A DNA stretch of 64,000 nucleotides, taken from contig NZ_QLSV01000001.1 in the NCBI RefSeq assembly GCF_003268815.1, forward strand, positions 124,001-188,000, written 5' to 3'. The stretch's first letter is position 1; the number at the start of each line of letters is the position of its first letter. The stretch is from Flavobacterium lacus (GTDB lineage Bacteria > Bacteroidota > Bacteroidia > Flavobacteriales > Flavobacteriaceae). Below are positions 54,358 to 63,409 of the stretch, in pieces. Made by a program: the position numbers and the translations under genes. The notes below the pieces were generated by a model. The model had not been told where the DNA came from. It searched no databases and saw only the letters and a list, made by a program, of their open reading frames with translations.

Positions 54358-55109
54358 TCTAACCAATCCTTAAAATCATTCACACGTTCGCGACTCACAA
54401 TGACCTCATCAGCTTTGTAAGTTGGTAAAATGACTTTTAATCGTGAATTGCTATACACCACAATATCCTTAATTGTTTTGAAAGGAATGATGAATTTCCG
54501 ACTCACTCTAAAAAATTCCTTCGGATTTAATTCGGTTTCCAATTGTTCTAAAGTAGAATCTAAAAGATAATCGCGATTGTCCAAGGTGTGCAAATAAGTT
54601 CCTTTGTTTTCACTATAAAAACATTCTACTTCCTCAATAGAAATCATTTTCAGATGTTCTCCTATTTTAATGGTAAATCTTTTTTTATACGTTTTTTCTA
54701 ACGGATTAACCAGCATTCGTTTTATCATCTCAAAATCTAGTGAACTTATACTATTTTTTTGAAATTGATTTTTGAATTTTGAAATTGCAATTGAAAGTTC
54801 ATCTTCATCAATAGGTTTAAGCAAATAATCAATACTATTTAACTTGAAAGCACGCAAAGCATATTCATCAAAAGCGGTAGTAAAAATGACAGCACTTTTG
54901 ATTTCTACTTTTTCAAAAATTTCAAAGGATAATCCGTCAGATAATTGAATGTCTAAAAAAATTAAATCCGGGTGCTGATTGTTTTCAAACCAGTGCAATG
55001 CTTCTTCCACAGAATGCAAAAGCGTTTCAACTTGCAATCCTAATTTTTCAACTTTCCGTTGCAATAATCGGGCGGCGGGTTTTTCGTCTTCGATGATGAT
55101 GATTCTCAT
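54354..55109 (-). CDS. LytTR-family response regulator
   Basis: A 251-aa protein: receiver domain with acidic pocket EDE at 7-9, phospho-acceptor Asp53 in LIFLDIQLSD and the switch Lys in LLKPID, then a LytTR DNA-binding domain (RFTIKIGEHLKMISIEEVECFYSENKGTYLHT). Works with the LytS-like kinase encoded 0.7 kb upstream. The two small 2TM genes lie between them on the same strand. Target genes unknown. Confidence 0.93.
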   Translation of the reverse strand: MRIIIIEDEKPAARLLQRKVEKLGLQVETLLHSVEEALHWFENNQHPDLIFLDIQLSDGLSFEIFEKVEIKSAVIFTTAFDEYALRAFKLNSIDYLLKPIDEDELSIAISKFKNQFQKNSISSLDFEMIKRMLVNPLEKTYKKRFTIKIGEHLKMISIEEVECFYSENKGTYLHTLDNRDYLLDSTLEQLETELNPKEFFRVSRKFIIPFKTIKDIVVYSNSRLKVILPTYKADEVIVSRERVNDFKDWLE

Positions 55110-55201
55110 GCTATTAATGGTAATGGGTTATTGGTAAATGACAATAGGAATTAAACCGTAAACTGCAAGTGTAAACTGAGACTAAAAACTGACTACAGTA
55201 A

Positions 55202-55510
55202 CTATTCCCATTTCTTGTTTTTTTCTTTATCCATCAATTCTCTGATTTTTCGTTCTTCCCAATTAGCTCCTAAAAACCATTGCGGAACAAACACCGAAAA
55301 TCCGTGTGCTACTAAACCAATTCCCCAGAACAAGAGTGTCGTAAAATTTTTGTACTGAAAATAAGATTCTCCGGGTTCTAAATTTTGAAAATTTACAATT
55401 ACAATCATCAAATTAATGATTACATAAACAGTAGCATGTGTGTAAAATCCTTTTATTTTTTTCACTCGTTTAAGAGCTTCTTGGTATTTTATTTCGTCTT
55501 GAGTATTCAT
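55202..55510 (-). CDS. 2TM domain protein
   Basis: A 102-aa protein with two membrane helices (TYVIINLMIVIVNFQ and FWGIGLVAHGFSVF) framed by RVKKIKGFYTHATVYV and WEERKIRELMDKEKNKKW. This is the Bacteroidota 2TM domain found beside LytTR systems. It has two close paralogous copies just upstream (one free, one fused to the kinase). Possibly a membrane partner of the sensor. Confidence 0.87.
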   Translation of the reverse strand: MNTQDEIKYQEALKRVKKIKGFYTHATVYVIINLMIVIVNFQNLEPGESYFQYKNFTTLLFWGIGLVAHGFSVFVPQWFLGANWEERKIRELMDKEKNKKWE

Positions 55511-55530
55511 AATTTAGTCGGTTTTTATTA

Positions 55531-55824
55531 CTATTTATTCTTGTTTTTTTCCTCTTCCATAAATTGTTTAATCTTTCGATTTTCCCAATCACTACTAAAA
55601 ATCGTATCGGTGCCAAAAACACCTATTCCGTGAAACAACACCCCAATTCCCCATCCAATCATTGGATAAAAAAACCAATAATGCTCAGGTGAGTAGTTTA
55701 AATTAACGAAGGTTAATAATAAAATAATGAAAATGTAGGCGGCCAAATGGCTGTAAAATCCTTTGATTTCTTCTACTTTCTTGCTTGCTTTTTGATATCT
55801 TTCGTAATCATCTTTCGTTTCCAT
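55531..55824 (-). CDS. 2TM domain protein
   Basis: 97 aa from METKDDYERYQKASKKVEEIKGFYSH, aligned with the starts of its paralogues. An earlier ATG overlapping the kinase stop codon would add seven residues and is possible. It has two helices (AYIFIILLLTFVNLNY and MIGWGIGVLFHGIGVF) and a terminal WENRKIKQFMEEEKNKNK. Part of the kinase-2TM-2TM-regulator transcript. Confidence 0.85.
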   Translation of the reverse strand: METKDDYERYQKASKKVEEIKGFYSHLAAYIFIILLLTFVNLNYSPEHYWFFYPMIGWGIGVLFHGIGVFGTDTIFSSDWENRKIKQFMEEEKNKNK

Positions 55825-55835
55825 ACTTACAACGT

Positions 55836-57173
55836 TTAATTCCATTTATTTTTTTGTTTGTCTTCCTTGTCTAAAATCTCCTGAATTTTTCTTTCTTCCC
55901 AAGATTTTCCGTAACCAAAAGTCTCCAAGGCATGAAAAGTCAAGCCCAATCCCCAGCCTAACATTGGGAACCAAAACCACTGGAATTTTGAGGTATTCAA
56001 ATTCACAATAATTAAAACCGGTATAACTATGCAATAGGAGATTAAGTTACCATAAAAACCTTTTAGCTTTTCTACACGGTCTTTAGCTCTCAAATAAGCT
56101 GTGTTTTCATTGTATTTTAATTGTGTTTCCATAATTGAAATTTGTTTTGTTAAAATAGGTAGTAGTATTTTAAATGTTTTTTCTGTTTCTTCTACTAGCA
56201 CTTTTCGTTGGGTTAAAATAGCATAACGGTTAACTATATTTTGTAATCCAACGCCTTTTCTGTCTGATAGCACCTCTTTCTTTTGCAAATTGTTTTCAAC
56301 AACCAATTGGTTATTCTCGATGTAAATTTTAATATGCAAGGGTTTGCTCTCACTCACCACATTGTGTTTGATGCAATTTTCTAACAATAATTGTAAGGAT
56401 AACGGAACTACTTTTGCTTCTTCAGTAATAAAATCCTCCGGTAGTTCGAATGTGATGCTGTTTTCAAAACGCATTTTCAATAAATTCATATACGTTTTAG
56501 CAAAAGCCAATTCTTCTGAAACCGGAACCAACTCCTTATCTTTTTGTTCCAAAACATAGCGGTATATTTTAGACAAGGAAGTCGTAAACTTTTGAGCACT
56601 GTCCGGATTTTCTTCTATCAATGAACTCAAAACATTCAAACTATTAAACAAAAAATGCGGGTCAATTTGATTTTTTAAACTCTCAAACTGTGCCGAAGCT
56701 GTTCCTGCTATGACTTTCTGCTCTTTGACTTTATTTTCCTGATAGGCTTTGTAAAAATAAAAAGCATGAATTCCTAATGTTATTATGAGCGTAATCACCA
56801 TCGCCACGATATAATTGGATGGCTTTTCGGTGGATAAAAATTCACTTAATGATTTCTTTTCAATGATCACATCTTCAAAAATCCGCATTAAAAAGATAAC
56901 AAACATGGAAACAACAAACGAAAGTATTCCTCCAATGACTATTCTTTTGCGATTAAAGCGATTGTTCTTGAAAATATCATCTAGCTTACTGAATACAAAA
57001 CTATTGGCAAAGTATAAAGAATATCCATACAACATGGTATAACCAAAATTGACAAGCAAATTTAGATCGACATTAATTTTTCTTCCGTTCAAAAGTTGAA
57101 TAAAAACTAAGACAATAAAAATACTGATGCTAATCAACGTTGCTCTGGGAAATTCTTTGATATACTTTTGCAT
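55836..57173 (-). CDS. LytS-type sensor histidine kinase with fused C-terminal 2TM domain
   Basis: A 445-aa protein: four N-terminal membrane helices, then the His_kinase domain with QIDPHFLFNSLNVLSSLI (phospho-acceptor His) and LLLENCIKHNVV, and GVGLQNIVNRYAIL in the ATPase domain. The kinase proper ends near residue 347. A 2TM domain follows in frame from METQLKYNENTAYLRA, as if a separate 2TM gene had lost the stop codon before it. Re-initiation at that internal ATG (56132) is possible. Partner of the LytTR regulator. Confidence 0.9.
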   Translation of the reverse strand: MQKYIKEFPRATLISISIFIVLVFIQLLNGRKINVDLNLLVNFGYTMLYGYSLYFANSFVFSKLDDIFKNNRFNRKRIVIGGILSFVVSMFVIFLMRIFEDVIIEKKSLSEFLSTEKPSNYIVAMVITLIITLGIHAFYFYKAYQENKVKEQKVIAGTASAQFESLKNQIDPHFLFNSLNVLSSLIEENPDSAQKFTTSLSKIYRYVLEQKDKELVPVSEELAFAKTYMNLLKMRFENSITFELPEDFITEEAKVVPLSLQLLLENCIKHNVVSESKPLHIKIYIENNQLVVENNLQKKEVLSDRKGVGLQNIVNRYAILTQRKVLVEETEKTFKILLPILTKQISIMETQLKYNENTAYLRAKDRVEKLKGFYGNLISYCIVIPVLIIVNLNTSKFQWFWFPMLGWGLGLTFHALETFGYGKSWEERKIQEILDKEDKQKNKWN

Positions 57174-57178
57174 TGTTG

Positions 57179-57802
57179 TTATTTTTTACAGGTTTTTGCC
57201 ACTTCTAGTGCTCTGTCTACACCCCATTTAGGATGAAAAACAGTTTGAGGTTTAAAAGTAGCAAAAAGTTCAATAGATTTATCAATTTCCAAACACATTG
57301 GTTTAATGTCTGTTCCAAAAAAACGTGCGGACCCCATTTCAAATTCAGCTTTACTTAACACTACTCGTGGATTATTAGGCTCAATATGCGCTGCTTTTCC
57401 GTACAATTCCATTACTTTTCCTGATAATTTCATGCCATTGGTCATCGGGTCAAAAGAAATCCAAGCGGTATGAATCATGGCTTGCATTACTAATAATTCT
57501 GCGTTATTTGGGTATTTACTTAACTCAACATCTAATGCCGATTGTGCTTTGGTGAGCAATGCGTTCATTTGATCTTTATCTTTTGTAGAAAAAGCGGTTG
57601 TGGTGTTCACTAAAGCAACATAATAATTGGGTAACCAACTTTCCTTTTCTGCTGAAGCAATTCGTTCAAAAACAGCAGAAGCTTCTGTGTTTTTTCCCTC
57701 TCCCCAAAGTGCGAATGCTTTTCCCATACCTTGTTCAAACTGACCCTGTGAAAATAATTGTGAAGTCACAAGTAAAACGATGGTAATGATAATTTTTGTC
57801 AT
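57179..57802 (-). CDS. Exported TPR-like protein
   Basis: A 207-aa exported protein (signal peptide ending FSQ). It is all-alpha with TPR-like units (AFALWGEGKNTEASAVFERI, AELLVMQAMIHTAWI, VMELYGKAAHIEPNNPRVVLSKAEFEM) as in Bacteroidota tetratricopeptide proteins. It lies 5 bp upstream of the kinase gene and 4 bp downstream of the DUF2141 gene, so it belongs to the same transcript. Function unknown. Confidence 0.72.
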   Translation of the reverse strand: MTKIIITIVLLVTSQLFSQGQFEQGMGKAFALWGEGKNTEASAVFERIASAEKESWLPNYYVALVNTTTAFSTKDKDQMNALLTKAQSALDVELSKYPNNAELLVMQAMIHTAWISFDPMTNGMKLSGKVMELYGKAAHIEPNNPRVVLSKAEFEMGSARFFGTDIKPMCLEIDKSIELFATFKPQTVFHPKWGVDRALEVAKTCKK

Positions 57803-57806
57803 GATA

Positions 57807-58211
57807 TTAGATTTTAATTGTTATTTTTTTGTTTTCGTTAATTTTAAATTTTGCATCTGCATATTTTGGTGGTCCCATGAATCCTTTTGCTCCGTTTGAA
57901 CAAGCGTAATCTTCTTTCGGTATTCCAAACCATCCTGTTTCCAATTTTCCGTTTTCATTTTCATCATGAAATAATGAAATAGCAAATTCTCCGGCTGGCA
58001 AATGATCAAATTCAACAATTGCTTCTTGATTTTTAATGGCAACTATTTTTCCGAAATATAATTTTCGTAAAAAATTATTTTCTCCTTGGTACAAACCAAC
58101 AACAACTTGCCCTTTATTGTTTTTCAATCCTGTTACATGAACGGTTAGTTTGTTTTGCGCAAATGCATGGCTACTAAAGCACAAAATCATCATAAATAGT
58201 AATTTTTTCAT
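57807..58211 (-). CDS. DUF2141 family exported protein
   Basis: A 134-aa exported protein (signal peptide ending AFAQ). The body has KGQVVVGLYQGENNFL, FDHLPAGEFAISLFHDENENGKLETGWFGIPKEDYACSNGA and GPPKYADAKF, all hallmarks of DUF2141. Predicted periplasmic or outer-membrane-associated beta-sandwich. First gene of the run leading into the LytS/LytTR system, which may sense the envelope state it acts on. Confidence 0.9.
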   Translation of the reverse strand: MKKLLFMMILCFSSHAFAQNKLTVHVTGLKNNKGQVVVGLYQGENNFLRKLYFGKIVAIKNQEAIVEFDHLPAGEFAISLFHDENENGKLETGWFGIPKEDYACSNGAKGFMGPPKYADAKFKINENKKITIKI

Positions 58212-58324
58212 ATCGTATTAATTTAAAGGTTTATCGTTTATTAATGAGTCAAATTTCGTTTGAAAATTATCATTTGAAAAAAGAGTTTGACTGAGTTGTT
58301 GATTTTTGAGGATGAATTGTTTTT

Positions 58325-58413
58325 TAGGTACTTAGGTTCTGAGGAACTAAGTTGCTGAGTTAACTACCATTTAAAAACCTTAGTTCCTTAGAGCCTTAGT
58401 GCCTCAGAACCTA
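58325..58413. repeat. Inverted GGTTCTGAGG/ACTAAGG word repeat after the TonB receptor gene
   Basis: Left arm 58325-58364 (CTTAGGTTCTGAGGAACTAAG words) and right arm 58375-58413 carry the same words in opposite orientation with ~10 bp between. No gene inside. The right arm ends at the receptor stop codon. Confidence 0.82.
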
Positions 58414-60564
58414 TAGATTCTCCAACTGATTCGTCTTCTTATTCTCACTAATCGTCCAAAAGAAACCGACAAAGAAAAAGCGATCCGCCGGTTGACCAAT
58501 GGCTCTGCGTTGAAATTGACCATTCATATCCGGTGAATTAGCATATTGATAGCCAAAAACATTATCCGTTCCGATGATGTTAGAAACCGAGAAATACAAA
58601 ATCTTTTGTTGCGAAAGCAAATAAGCCCAATTGAAACTTAAATTTTGAAAAGCGTTCGTTTTACCGTCCATAAATTCCAATTCATTAGGATTGTTATACG
58701 GACGACCTGAATTTAGCACATAAGAAAATCCGATTTGTGATTTCCAACTTTCTATCCAATGTTTTGTAACAAGTGATAAGGTATGATTCGCTACAAAACT
58801 TGGGGTAACTTGATTTGGAAAATTTAAATAATCACGTTCCGTGTCGATGTACGAATACGAAACCCAATAATCGGTGTTTTTGAAGGTTTTATTGTCTCGC
58901 CAAAAAATATCAATTCCTTTGGCGAATCCTGAGCCTTCATTCGTGAAAACAGAATTGAATTGAGCCACTGGTGTTTCGAATTTCACTAAATCATCATATT
59001 TTTTATAATAGGCTTCTGCTCGAAACAAACGACCATCTTTAGTGTGTTGAAAATTCAAGATATAATGTCTGGCTTTTTCTGATTGAAAATCACCTGAATA
59101 TTTGATATAATCAGCTCTTGGCGTTTGCACGAAATCACCGTAAGCAAACGAAAATTGTCCGTTTTTAGAAACTTTATAAGCAAATGAAGCTCTCGGCGAA
59201 AGACGAAATTCATCCAACAAACTAGTTTGCGAAGCCCTTGCTCCTACTTTCATTGCTAGTTTTTTACTGAAGAAAATATCCGATTCAGCATAAGCAGCAA
59301 CAATCGAATTTTGATAACCAACATTGAATGTTTCCCCCTGAAGCTCGGTGAAATCTTCATCCAAATCGGTCACAAAATAATCGGCTCCGACTGAAATTTT
59401 AATCCGTTCGGTGACTTTTTTTCCCAATTTCATTTTTAAATGAACAGCATTTTCGCTATTTGTAATTTGATTTGAATTGAGGCCAATCTTGTTTAAACCT
59501 AATCCATAACTTAAACCGGTGTGTAGATTCCAATTGTCTCCAAAAGTTCCTTTGTAAGAGGCATTTCCATAAAAATTATCATTTTTTAAATCAAATCGCA
59601 CTTTTTCGGATTGGTTAATGTCTTCTTGGTTAATATCTAATCGAGCTACCTCAAAAGCTCCATACACTTTCAATAAGCCATTTCTAAATTGATACCGATA
59701 AACCATTTCGCCACCCAACGATTGAAAAGGTTTATTCCAATCGACAGCCTGTGGCACTAATTTTTGATAGGGTTCCAAATTGATGTAAGCCGCATTAAAC
59801 GTCAACGAATTTTTATTCCATTTTTGCGTATTGCCAATGCCTAAACCAACGGTCATTAAGGAAATATCGGTTTGTTCTTGCACCGGTTCATCAATCGTAC
59901 TTAGGGTCAACACACTCGATAGAGCTTCTCCATATTCTGCACTATAACCGCCCGTTGAAAATGAAATACCGTCAAACAGAAAAGGTGAGAATCTACTTCG
60001 AGTGGGAAGATTGTTTGCTGCTGCTCCATACGGTTGAGCTACACGCAAACCATCTACAAACGTTTGGGTTTCATCTGCTTCACCACCGCGTACGAACAAA
60101 CGACCGCTTTCCCCTACTGTTTGCGTTCCTGGTAATGTATTTAAGGCAGCAATAATATCACCGGCAGCTCCTGCGGTAGTAACAATATCAAGCGGTTTTA
60201 ATACGGAAACCCTCGCTTTATCGCCGGCTTCAAAAGTTCCTGCGGTAACAATCACAGCATCTAGGGCATTAACACTTTCACGAAGTTTGATGGTTTGGTT
60301 TTTGAAATTGGCTACCGCAATTGACTTTTTAAAGGTTTCAAACGAAAGAAAACTTACCACTATTACTTTCGTTCCGGTTTCTAAAGTTGAAAATTTAAAA
60401 TCTCCGTTTTCATCCGATGAGGCTCCGTCGTAGGTTCCTTCTAAATAAATATTGGCTCCCGGAATAACCATTCCTTTTTCATCGGTAACTTTACCTGAAA
60501 TTTCGGTTTGAGCATTGCTTTGAATTGCTACGATAAAAAGTAAAAAAGTAATAATAGTTTTCAT
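58411..60564 (-). CDS. TonB-dependent receptor with carboxypeptidase-like regulatory domain
   Basis: A 717-aa outer-membrane receptor. Signal peptide ends SNAQ. A CarboxypepD_reg-like domain follows (ISGKVTDEKGMVIPGANIYLEG), then the plug (KPLDIVTTAGAAGDIIAALNTLPGTQTVGESGRLFVRGGEADETQTFVDG is split over residues ~126-175) and a 22-strand barrel. No SusD partner lies beside it, so it is not a SusCD pair. The substrate is unknown; siderophore, B12, metal or peptide are all possible. Confidence 0.92.
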   Translation of the reverse strand: MKTIITFLLFIVAIQSNAQTEISGKVTDEKGMVIPGANIYLEGTYDGASSDENGDFKFSTLETGTKVIVVSFLSFETFKKSIAVANFKNQTIKLRESVNALDAVIVTAGTFEAGDKARVSVLKPLDIVTTAGAAGDIIAALNTLPGTQTVGESGRLFVRGGEADETQTFVDGLRVAQPYGAAANNLPTRSRFSPFLFDGISFSTGGYSAEYGEALSSVLTLSTIDEPVQEQTDISLMTVGLGIGNTQKWNKNSLTFNAAYINLEPYQKLVPQAVDWNKPFQSLGGEMVYRYQFRNGLLKVYGAFEVARLDINQEDINQSEKVRFDLKNDNFYGNASYKGTFGDNWNLHTGLSYGLGLNKIGLNSNQITNSENAVHLKMKLGKKVTERIKISVGADYFVTDLDEDFTELQGETFNVGYQNSIVAAYAESDIFFSKKLAMKVGARASQTSLLDEFRLSPRASFAYKVSKNGQFSFAYGDFVQTPRADYIKYSGDFQSEKARHYILNFQHTKDGRLFRAEAYYKKYDDLVKFETPVAQFNSVFTNEGSGFAKGIDIFWRDNKTFKNTDYWVSYSYIDTERDYLNFPNQVTPSFVANHTLSLVTKHWIESWKSQIGFSYVLNSGRPYNNPNELEFMDGKTNAFQNLSFNWAYLLSQQKILYFSVSNIIGTDNVFGYQYANSPDMNGQFQRRAIGQPADRFFFVGFFWTISENKKTNQLENL

Positions 60565-60678
60565 TGCGTTTGATTTTGATGAGACAAAGTTGCTTCAAAC
60601 CAAACCGTTTTAAAATTGAATGTTACTGAGTTGTTAAAAATCAAGGATGAATTGTGTTTTATGACAATATTTTTTTTT

Positions 60679-60771
60679 AACCATTAAGAAGTTAAGAAAA
60701 TTAAGCCTTTTTCATTAAGGTTTAGTGTATAAATGTTACAAACTTAATGAACCTTAACTTCTTAATGGTTT
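60679..60771. repeat. Inverted repeat AACCATTAAGAAGTTAAG ... CTTAACTTCTTAATGGTT
   Basis: Arms at 60679-60696 and 60753-60771 are inverse copies. Inner TTCATTAAGG/CTTAATGAA words are also inverted, giving a nested hairpin. No ORF inside. It lies between the divergent TonB-receptor and Nudix genes. Confidence 0.85.
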
Positions 60772-60855
60772 AAATTTTTAGTTATATCAAATCGAATAAA
60801 AACTTCATTTCTCCGTTTAAGTTTATGATATTTGTAAACCAGATAACAAAACTCA

Positions 60856-61434
60856 ATGAACCCAAAAATCCAAATCACCAAAACCGAATTACTTTCCGAC
60901 AATTGGTATTTACTTAACAAAGTTACTTACGAATTTACTCCCCAAAACGGCGAACCTGAAATCCAACGAAGAGAAGTCTATGACCGTGGAAACGGTGCCG
61001 CAATTTTATTATATAACAAAAAAAAACAAACCGTTATTTTAACCCGTCAATTTCGATTACCAACATTTTTAAACGGAAATGAAACCGGCATGATGATTGA
61101 AGTTTGTGCCGGCCTATTAGACGAAAAAAATCCCGAAGATTGTATCAAACGAGAAACGGAAGAAGAAACCGGTTACCGCATTCAAGACGTCAAAAAAGTA
61201 TTTGAAGCTTATATGTCGCCGGGAGCTGTCACTGAAATTTTATACTTTTTTACTGCAGAATACCAACCCGAAATGAAAGTGAGTGAAGGTGGCGGGCTAG
61301 CTTCTGAACACGAATACATTGAAGTGTTGGAAATCAATTTTAATGAAGCGATGAAAATGGTTTACAACGGCGAAATCAAAGATGCGAAGACAATAATGTT
61401 GTTGCTACATGCCAAAAGTGAATTTTTATTGTAG
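60856..61434 (+). CDS. NUDIX hydrolase, NudK/GDP-mannose pyrophosphatase-like
   Basis: A 192-aa enzyme. The Nudix box lies at about residues 86-109 (GLLDEKNPEDCIKRETEEET). The upstream IIEVCAGLLD and the QFRLPTFLNGNETGMMIEV stretch match the NudK branch, which hydrolyses GDP-mannose and related nucleotide sugars. ADP-ribose pyrophosphatases share the fold, so the substrate is only a fair guess. Confidence 0.87.
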   Translation: MNPKIQITKTELLSDNWYLLNKVTYEFTPQNGEPEIQRREVYDRGNGAAILLYNKKKQTVILTRQFRLPTFLNGNETGMMIEVCAGLLDEKNPEDCIKRETEEETGYRIQDVKKVFEAYMSPGAVTEILYFFTAEYQPEMKVSEGGGLASEHEYIEVLEINFNEAMKMVYNGEIKDAKTIMLLLHAKSEFLL

Positions 61435-61561
61435 AAAAAATATAGCAAACAAGTGATGTAAATCAAATAATTTAAAACAAACAACATAGTACAAATTTAT
61501 TGTTCATTTAATAGTTTTATTTTGTTTAACAATATCTTTATAATGTTAAACGAAATATGCT

Positions 61562-61569
61562 TATATTTG
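61562..61569 (+). promoter_or_regulatory. -7 box TATATTTG of the DUF2452 gene
   Basis: TAnnTTTG match about 70 bp before the preferred ATG. Confidence 0.5.
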
Positions 61570-61639
61570 CAACTGGTTTTGATACTTGCTGTTGAATAAA
61601 TGTATCAAACTAAGAATAATAAGTAAAATCATCATTTCA

Positions 61640-62038
61640 ATGGAAGATAAAAGACCTGACAATGTTGTCTACTCTGAAACCGACGGGTATAATGCAAATG
61701 TTCTACCCTATTCTACTAATGTTGGGGCACCTGCCATAAGAATTGATGATTTAGTTTCATGGAAAAGCAGAGGAATAACGAATGTAAATAAGGAATTTCA
61801 AAGTAAATTTGATGAACTAAAACTTCAATATCAAATGTTGGTTCAGGAGTTTGAATGGAATGAATTAGTATACAGTGCCAAATTTTCATTCGAGCCGGTT
61901 GTTGGTGAAATTTATCATCTTTACAGAAATAGTGATGGCACAAATTTTCTTTCTTTAATTGGTCCGCAAGAATGGAATAAGGAACATATTGGTACGTTTA
62001 AACTCAACAGCGATAAAAAATGGATACATCTTTCTTAA
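61640..62038 (+). CDS. DUF2452 family protein
   Basis: 132 aa from ATG at 61640 (MEDKRPDNVVYSETDGYNANVLPYSTNVG); the longer frame adds 18 atypical residues. DUF2452 is a soluble family shared by bacteria and a few eukaryotes, with conserved KPDNVVY, YATNVGAP and GEIYHLY...LSLIGPQEW stretches, all seen here. Function unknown. Monocistronic. Confidence 0.8.
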   Translation: MEDKRPDNVVYSETDGYNANVLPYSTNVGAPAIRIDDLVSWKSRGITNVNKEFQSKFDELKLQYQMLVQEFEWNELVYSAKFSFEPVVGEIYHLYRNSDGTNFLSLIGPQEWNKEHIGTFKLNSDKKWIHLS

Positions 62039-62377
62039 CAACTGTATTTAATTACTACTAAAAGAAATAGTCGTTTGTACTTTTACTTGCAAAACGTAAA
62101 CCAATACGAAAGATGAAATCGACGTGTACAACTTGAAATAAATTTACAGGTACAAAATTCATGCAGGTTATTTTTTTTAACCACATCACCCTACGCTCAA
62201 AATAGAAAGTGCTTACTCTTTTACAATTGTAATTAATACAGCGATATAATTCCTTTCAGCAAACTAATTTTTTTTTCAAAGTCGAATTAGATATCGAAAA
62301 CAAGTTGATTCGATTTTTTTAGACAGAAATGTTTTCAACAAAATGATTTCATCTTTTCTTCTAAAGTAAATAATAAC
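62039..62377. other. AT-rich intergenic region without recognised gene
   Basis: About 370 bp before the next gene. No ORF with coding character, no RNA gene and no repeat arm recognised. Only the -7 box at 62378 near its end can be assigned. Confidence 0.5.
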
Positions 62378-62385
62378 TACTTTTG
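62378..62385 (+). promoter_or_regulatory. -7 box TACTTTTG of the pRiA4b ORF-3-like gene
   Basis: TAnnTTTG match 22 bp before the ATG. Confidence 0.6.
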
Positions 62386-62407
62386 TATCCCTAAAAATTC
62401 ATAACAA

Positions 62408-62947
62408 ATGATTTATAAATTACGTATCATACTTGATAATGAAGACGATGTTTTTAGAGATTTAGCCATCGAAAACACAGATACATTAGAAGATTTACAC
62501 AATGCCATCGTAAATGCTTTTGGATTTGATGGAAGCGAGATGGCCTCCTTTTACACGTGCGACGACAATTGGAATCAAGAAGACGAAATTCCGCTTTTTG
62601 ATACAGGCGATGTTCCGGGTGAAATGCGAATCATGAGCGACTTGTCATTGGAAGACATGCTCTACGAAAAGCAAACCAAAATTATTTATGTGTATGATTT
62701 TCTAAATATGTGGACCTTTTTGGTTGAATTAGCCGCCATCGAAGAAAAACAAGCGGGTGCCACTTATCCTGAACTTTTATTCTCTCACGGATTAATGCCA
62801 ATTGGAGCTAACGATCCCACTTTTGAAGCCGATGACGACAATTTATTCGCTGAATTTGAAGACGAATTAGACGAAGACGATTTGGATATGTTTGAAGGCG
62901 GAGATGATTCTTTTGAAGATTTTGGGTTTGAAGAAAACTGGAATTAA
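62408..62947 (+). CDS. Plasmid pRiA4b ORF-3 family protein
   Basis: A 179-aa protein. The opening MIYKLRIILDNEDDVFRDLAIENTDTLEDLHNAIVNAFGFD and the GDxxDDxW-like CDDNWNQEDEIPL region match the PRiA4_ORF3 fold (PF07929), seen in plasmid and IS1096 passenger genes but also widely chromosomal in Bacteroidota. The last ~45 residues are extremely acidic (EFEDELDEDDLDMFEGGDD) and probably disordered. Role unknown. Its stop is followed at once by a repeat arm. Confidence 0.83.
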   Translation: MIYKLRIILDNEDDVFRDLAIENTDTLEDLHNAIVNAFGFDGSEMASFYTCDDNWNQEDEIPLFDTGDVPGEMRIMSDLSLEDMLYEKQTKIIYVYDFLNMWTFLVELAAIEEKQAGATYPELLFSHGLMPIGANDPTFEADDDNLFAEFEDELDEDDLDMFEGGDDSFEDFGFEENWN

Positions 62948-62949
62948 TT

Positions 62950-62980
62950 TTAAGGTTCTTAGGTTCTTAGGAACTAAGGT
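62950..62980. repeat. Left arm flanking the four-helix-bundle gene
   Basis: TTAAGGTTCTTAGGTTCTTAGGAACTAAGG words, beginning 2 bp after the upstream stop codon. Inverted counterparts lie at 63402-63440. Confidence 0.85.
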
Positions 62981-63043
62981 TTGGAAATGTTGCTAAAATT
63001 GTATTCATTTGTAATTCTATTATAAACCATACAATTTTTTATT

Positions 63044-63409
63044 ATGAGCACATTTAAAGACCTCCTGATTTGGCAAAAAGCCATGAACTTTGTTACAAAA
63101 ATTTACCAATCAACCAGATTATTTCCTAAAGATGAGCAATTTGGATTAACCTCTCAAATAAGAAGAAGCTCTATTTCCATTCCGAGTAATATTGCTGAAG
63201 GTTATGGAAGAGAGGGAAACAACGATTATTTAAGGTTTCTCAATATTGCTTTAAGTTCGCTATTCGAGTTGCAAACACAACTAGAAATAGCAAAAAACAT
63301 TAACTATTTAAACGAACAAGAATTCAACATTCTATATGAAGATTTAAGAGAATTAGAACGAATGTTAGTTGCCTTTATAAAAAAAATTAAAGACCGAAAC
63401 AAACCTTAG
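63044..63409 (+). CDS. Four-helix-bundle protein (23S rRNA intervening-sequence protein family)
   Basis: A 121-aa protein with the complete family pattern: FKDLLIWQKAMNFVTKIYQ, FGLTSQIRRSSISIPSNIAEGYGR, DYLRFLNIALSSLFELQTQLEIA and a C-terminal RMLVAFIKKIK. First known from insertions within 23S rRNA genes, also common as free genes. Nucleic-acid binding is suspected but unproven. No rRNA is nearby. The gene lies between two inverted GGTTCTTAGG arms and its stop codon TAG is part of the right arm. Confidence 0.92.
   Translation: MSTFKDLLIWQKAMNFVTKIYQSTRLFPKDEQFGLTSQIRRSSISIPSNIAEGYGREGNNDYLRFLNIALSSLFELQTQLEIAKNINYLNEQEFNILYEDLRELERMLVAFIKKIKDRNKP

Noticed and set aside
58411..60564. SusC-type receptor of a polysaccharide utilisation locus
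   Set aside because: No SusD-like gene or glycoside hydrolase lies beside it.
60826..60842. Fourth Fnr-type site (ATGATATTTGTAAA) before the Nudix gene
   Set aside because: Only one half site is intact and it overlaps the likely -7 region rather than sitting at the activating distance.
63044..63409. Evidence for a nearby 23S rRNA gene from the intervening-sequence protein
   Set aside because: No rRNA sequence is visible on either side; the family often occurs as free genes.
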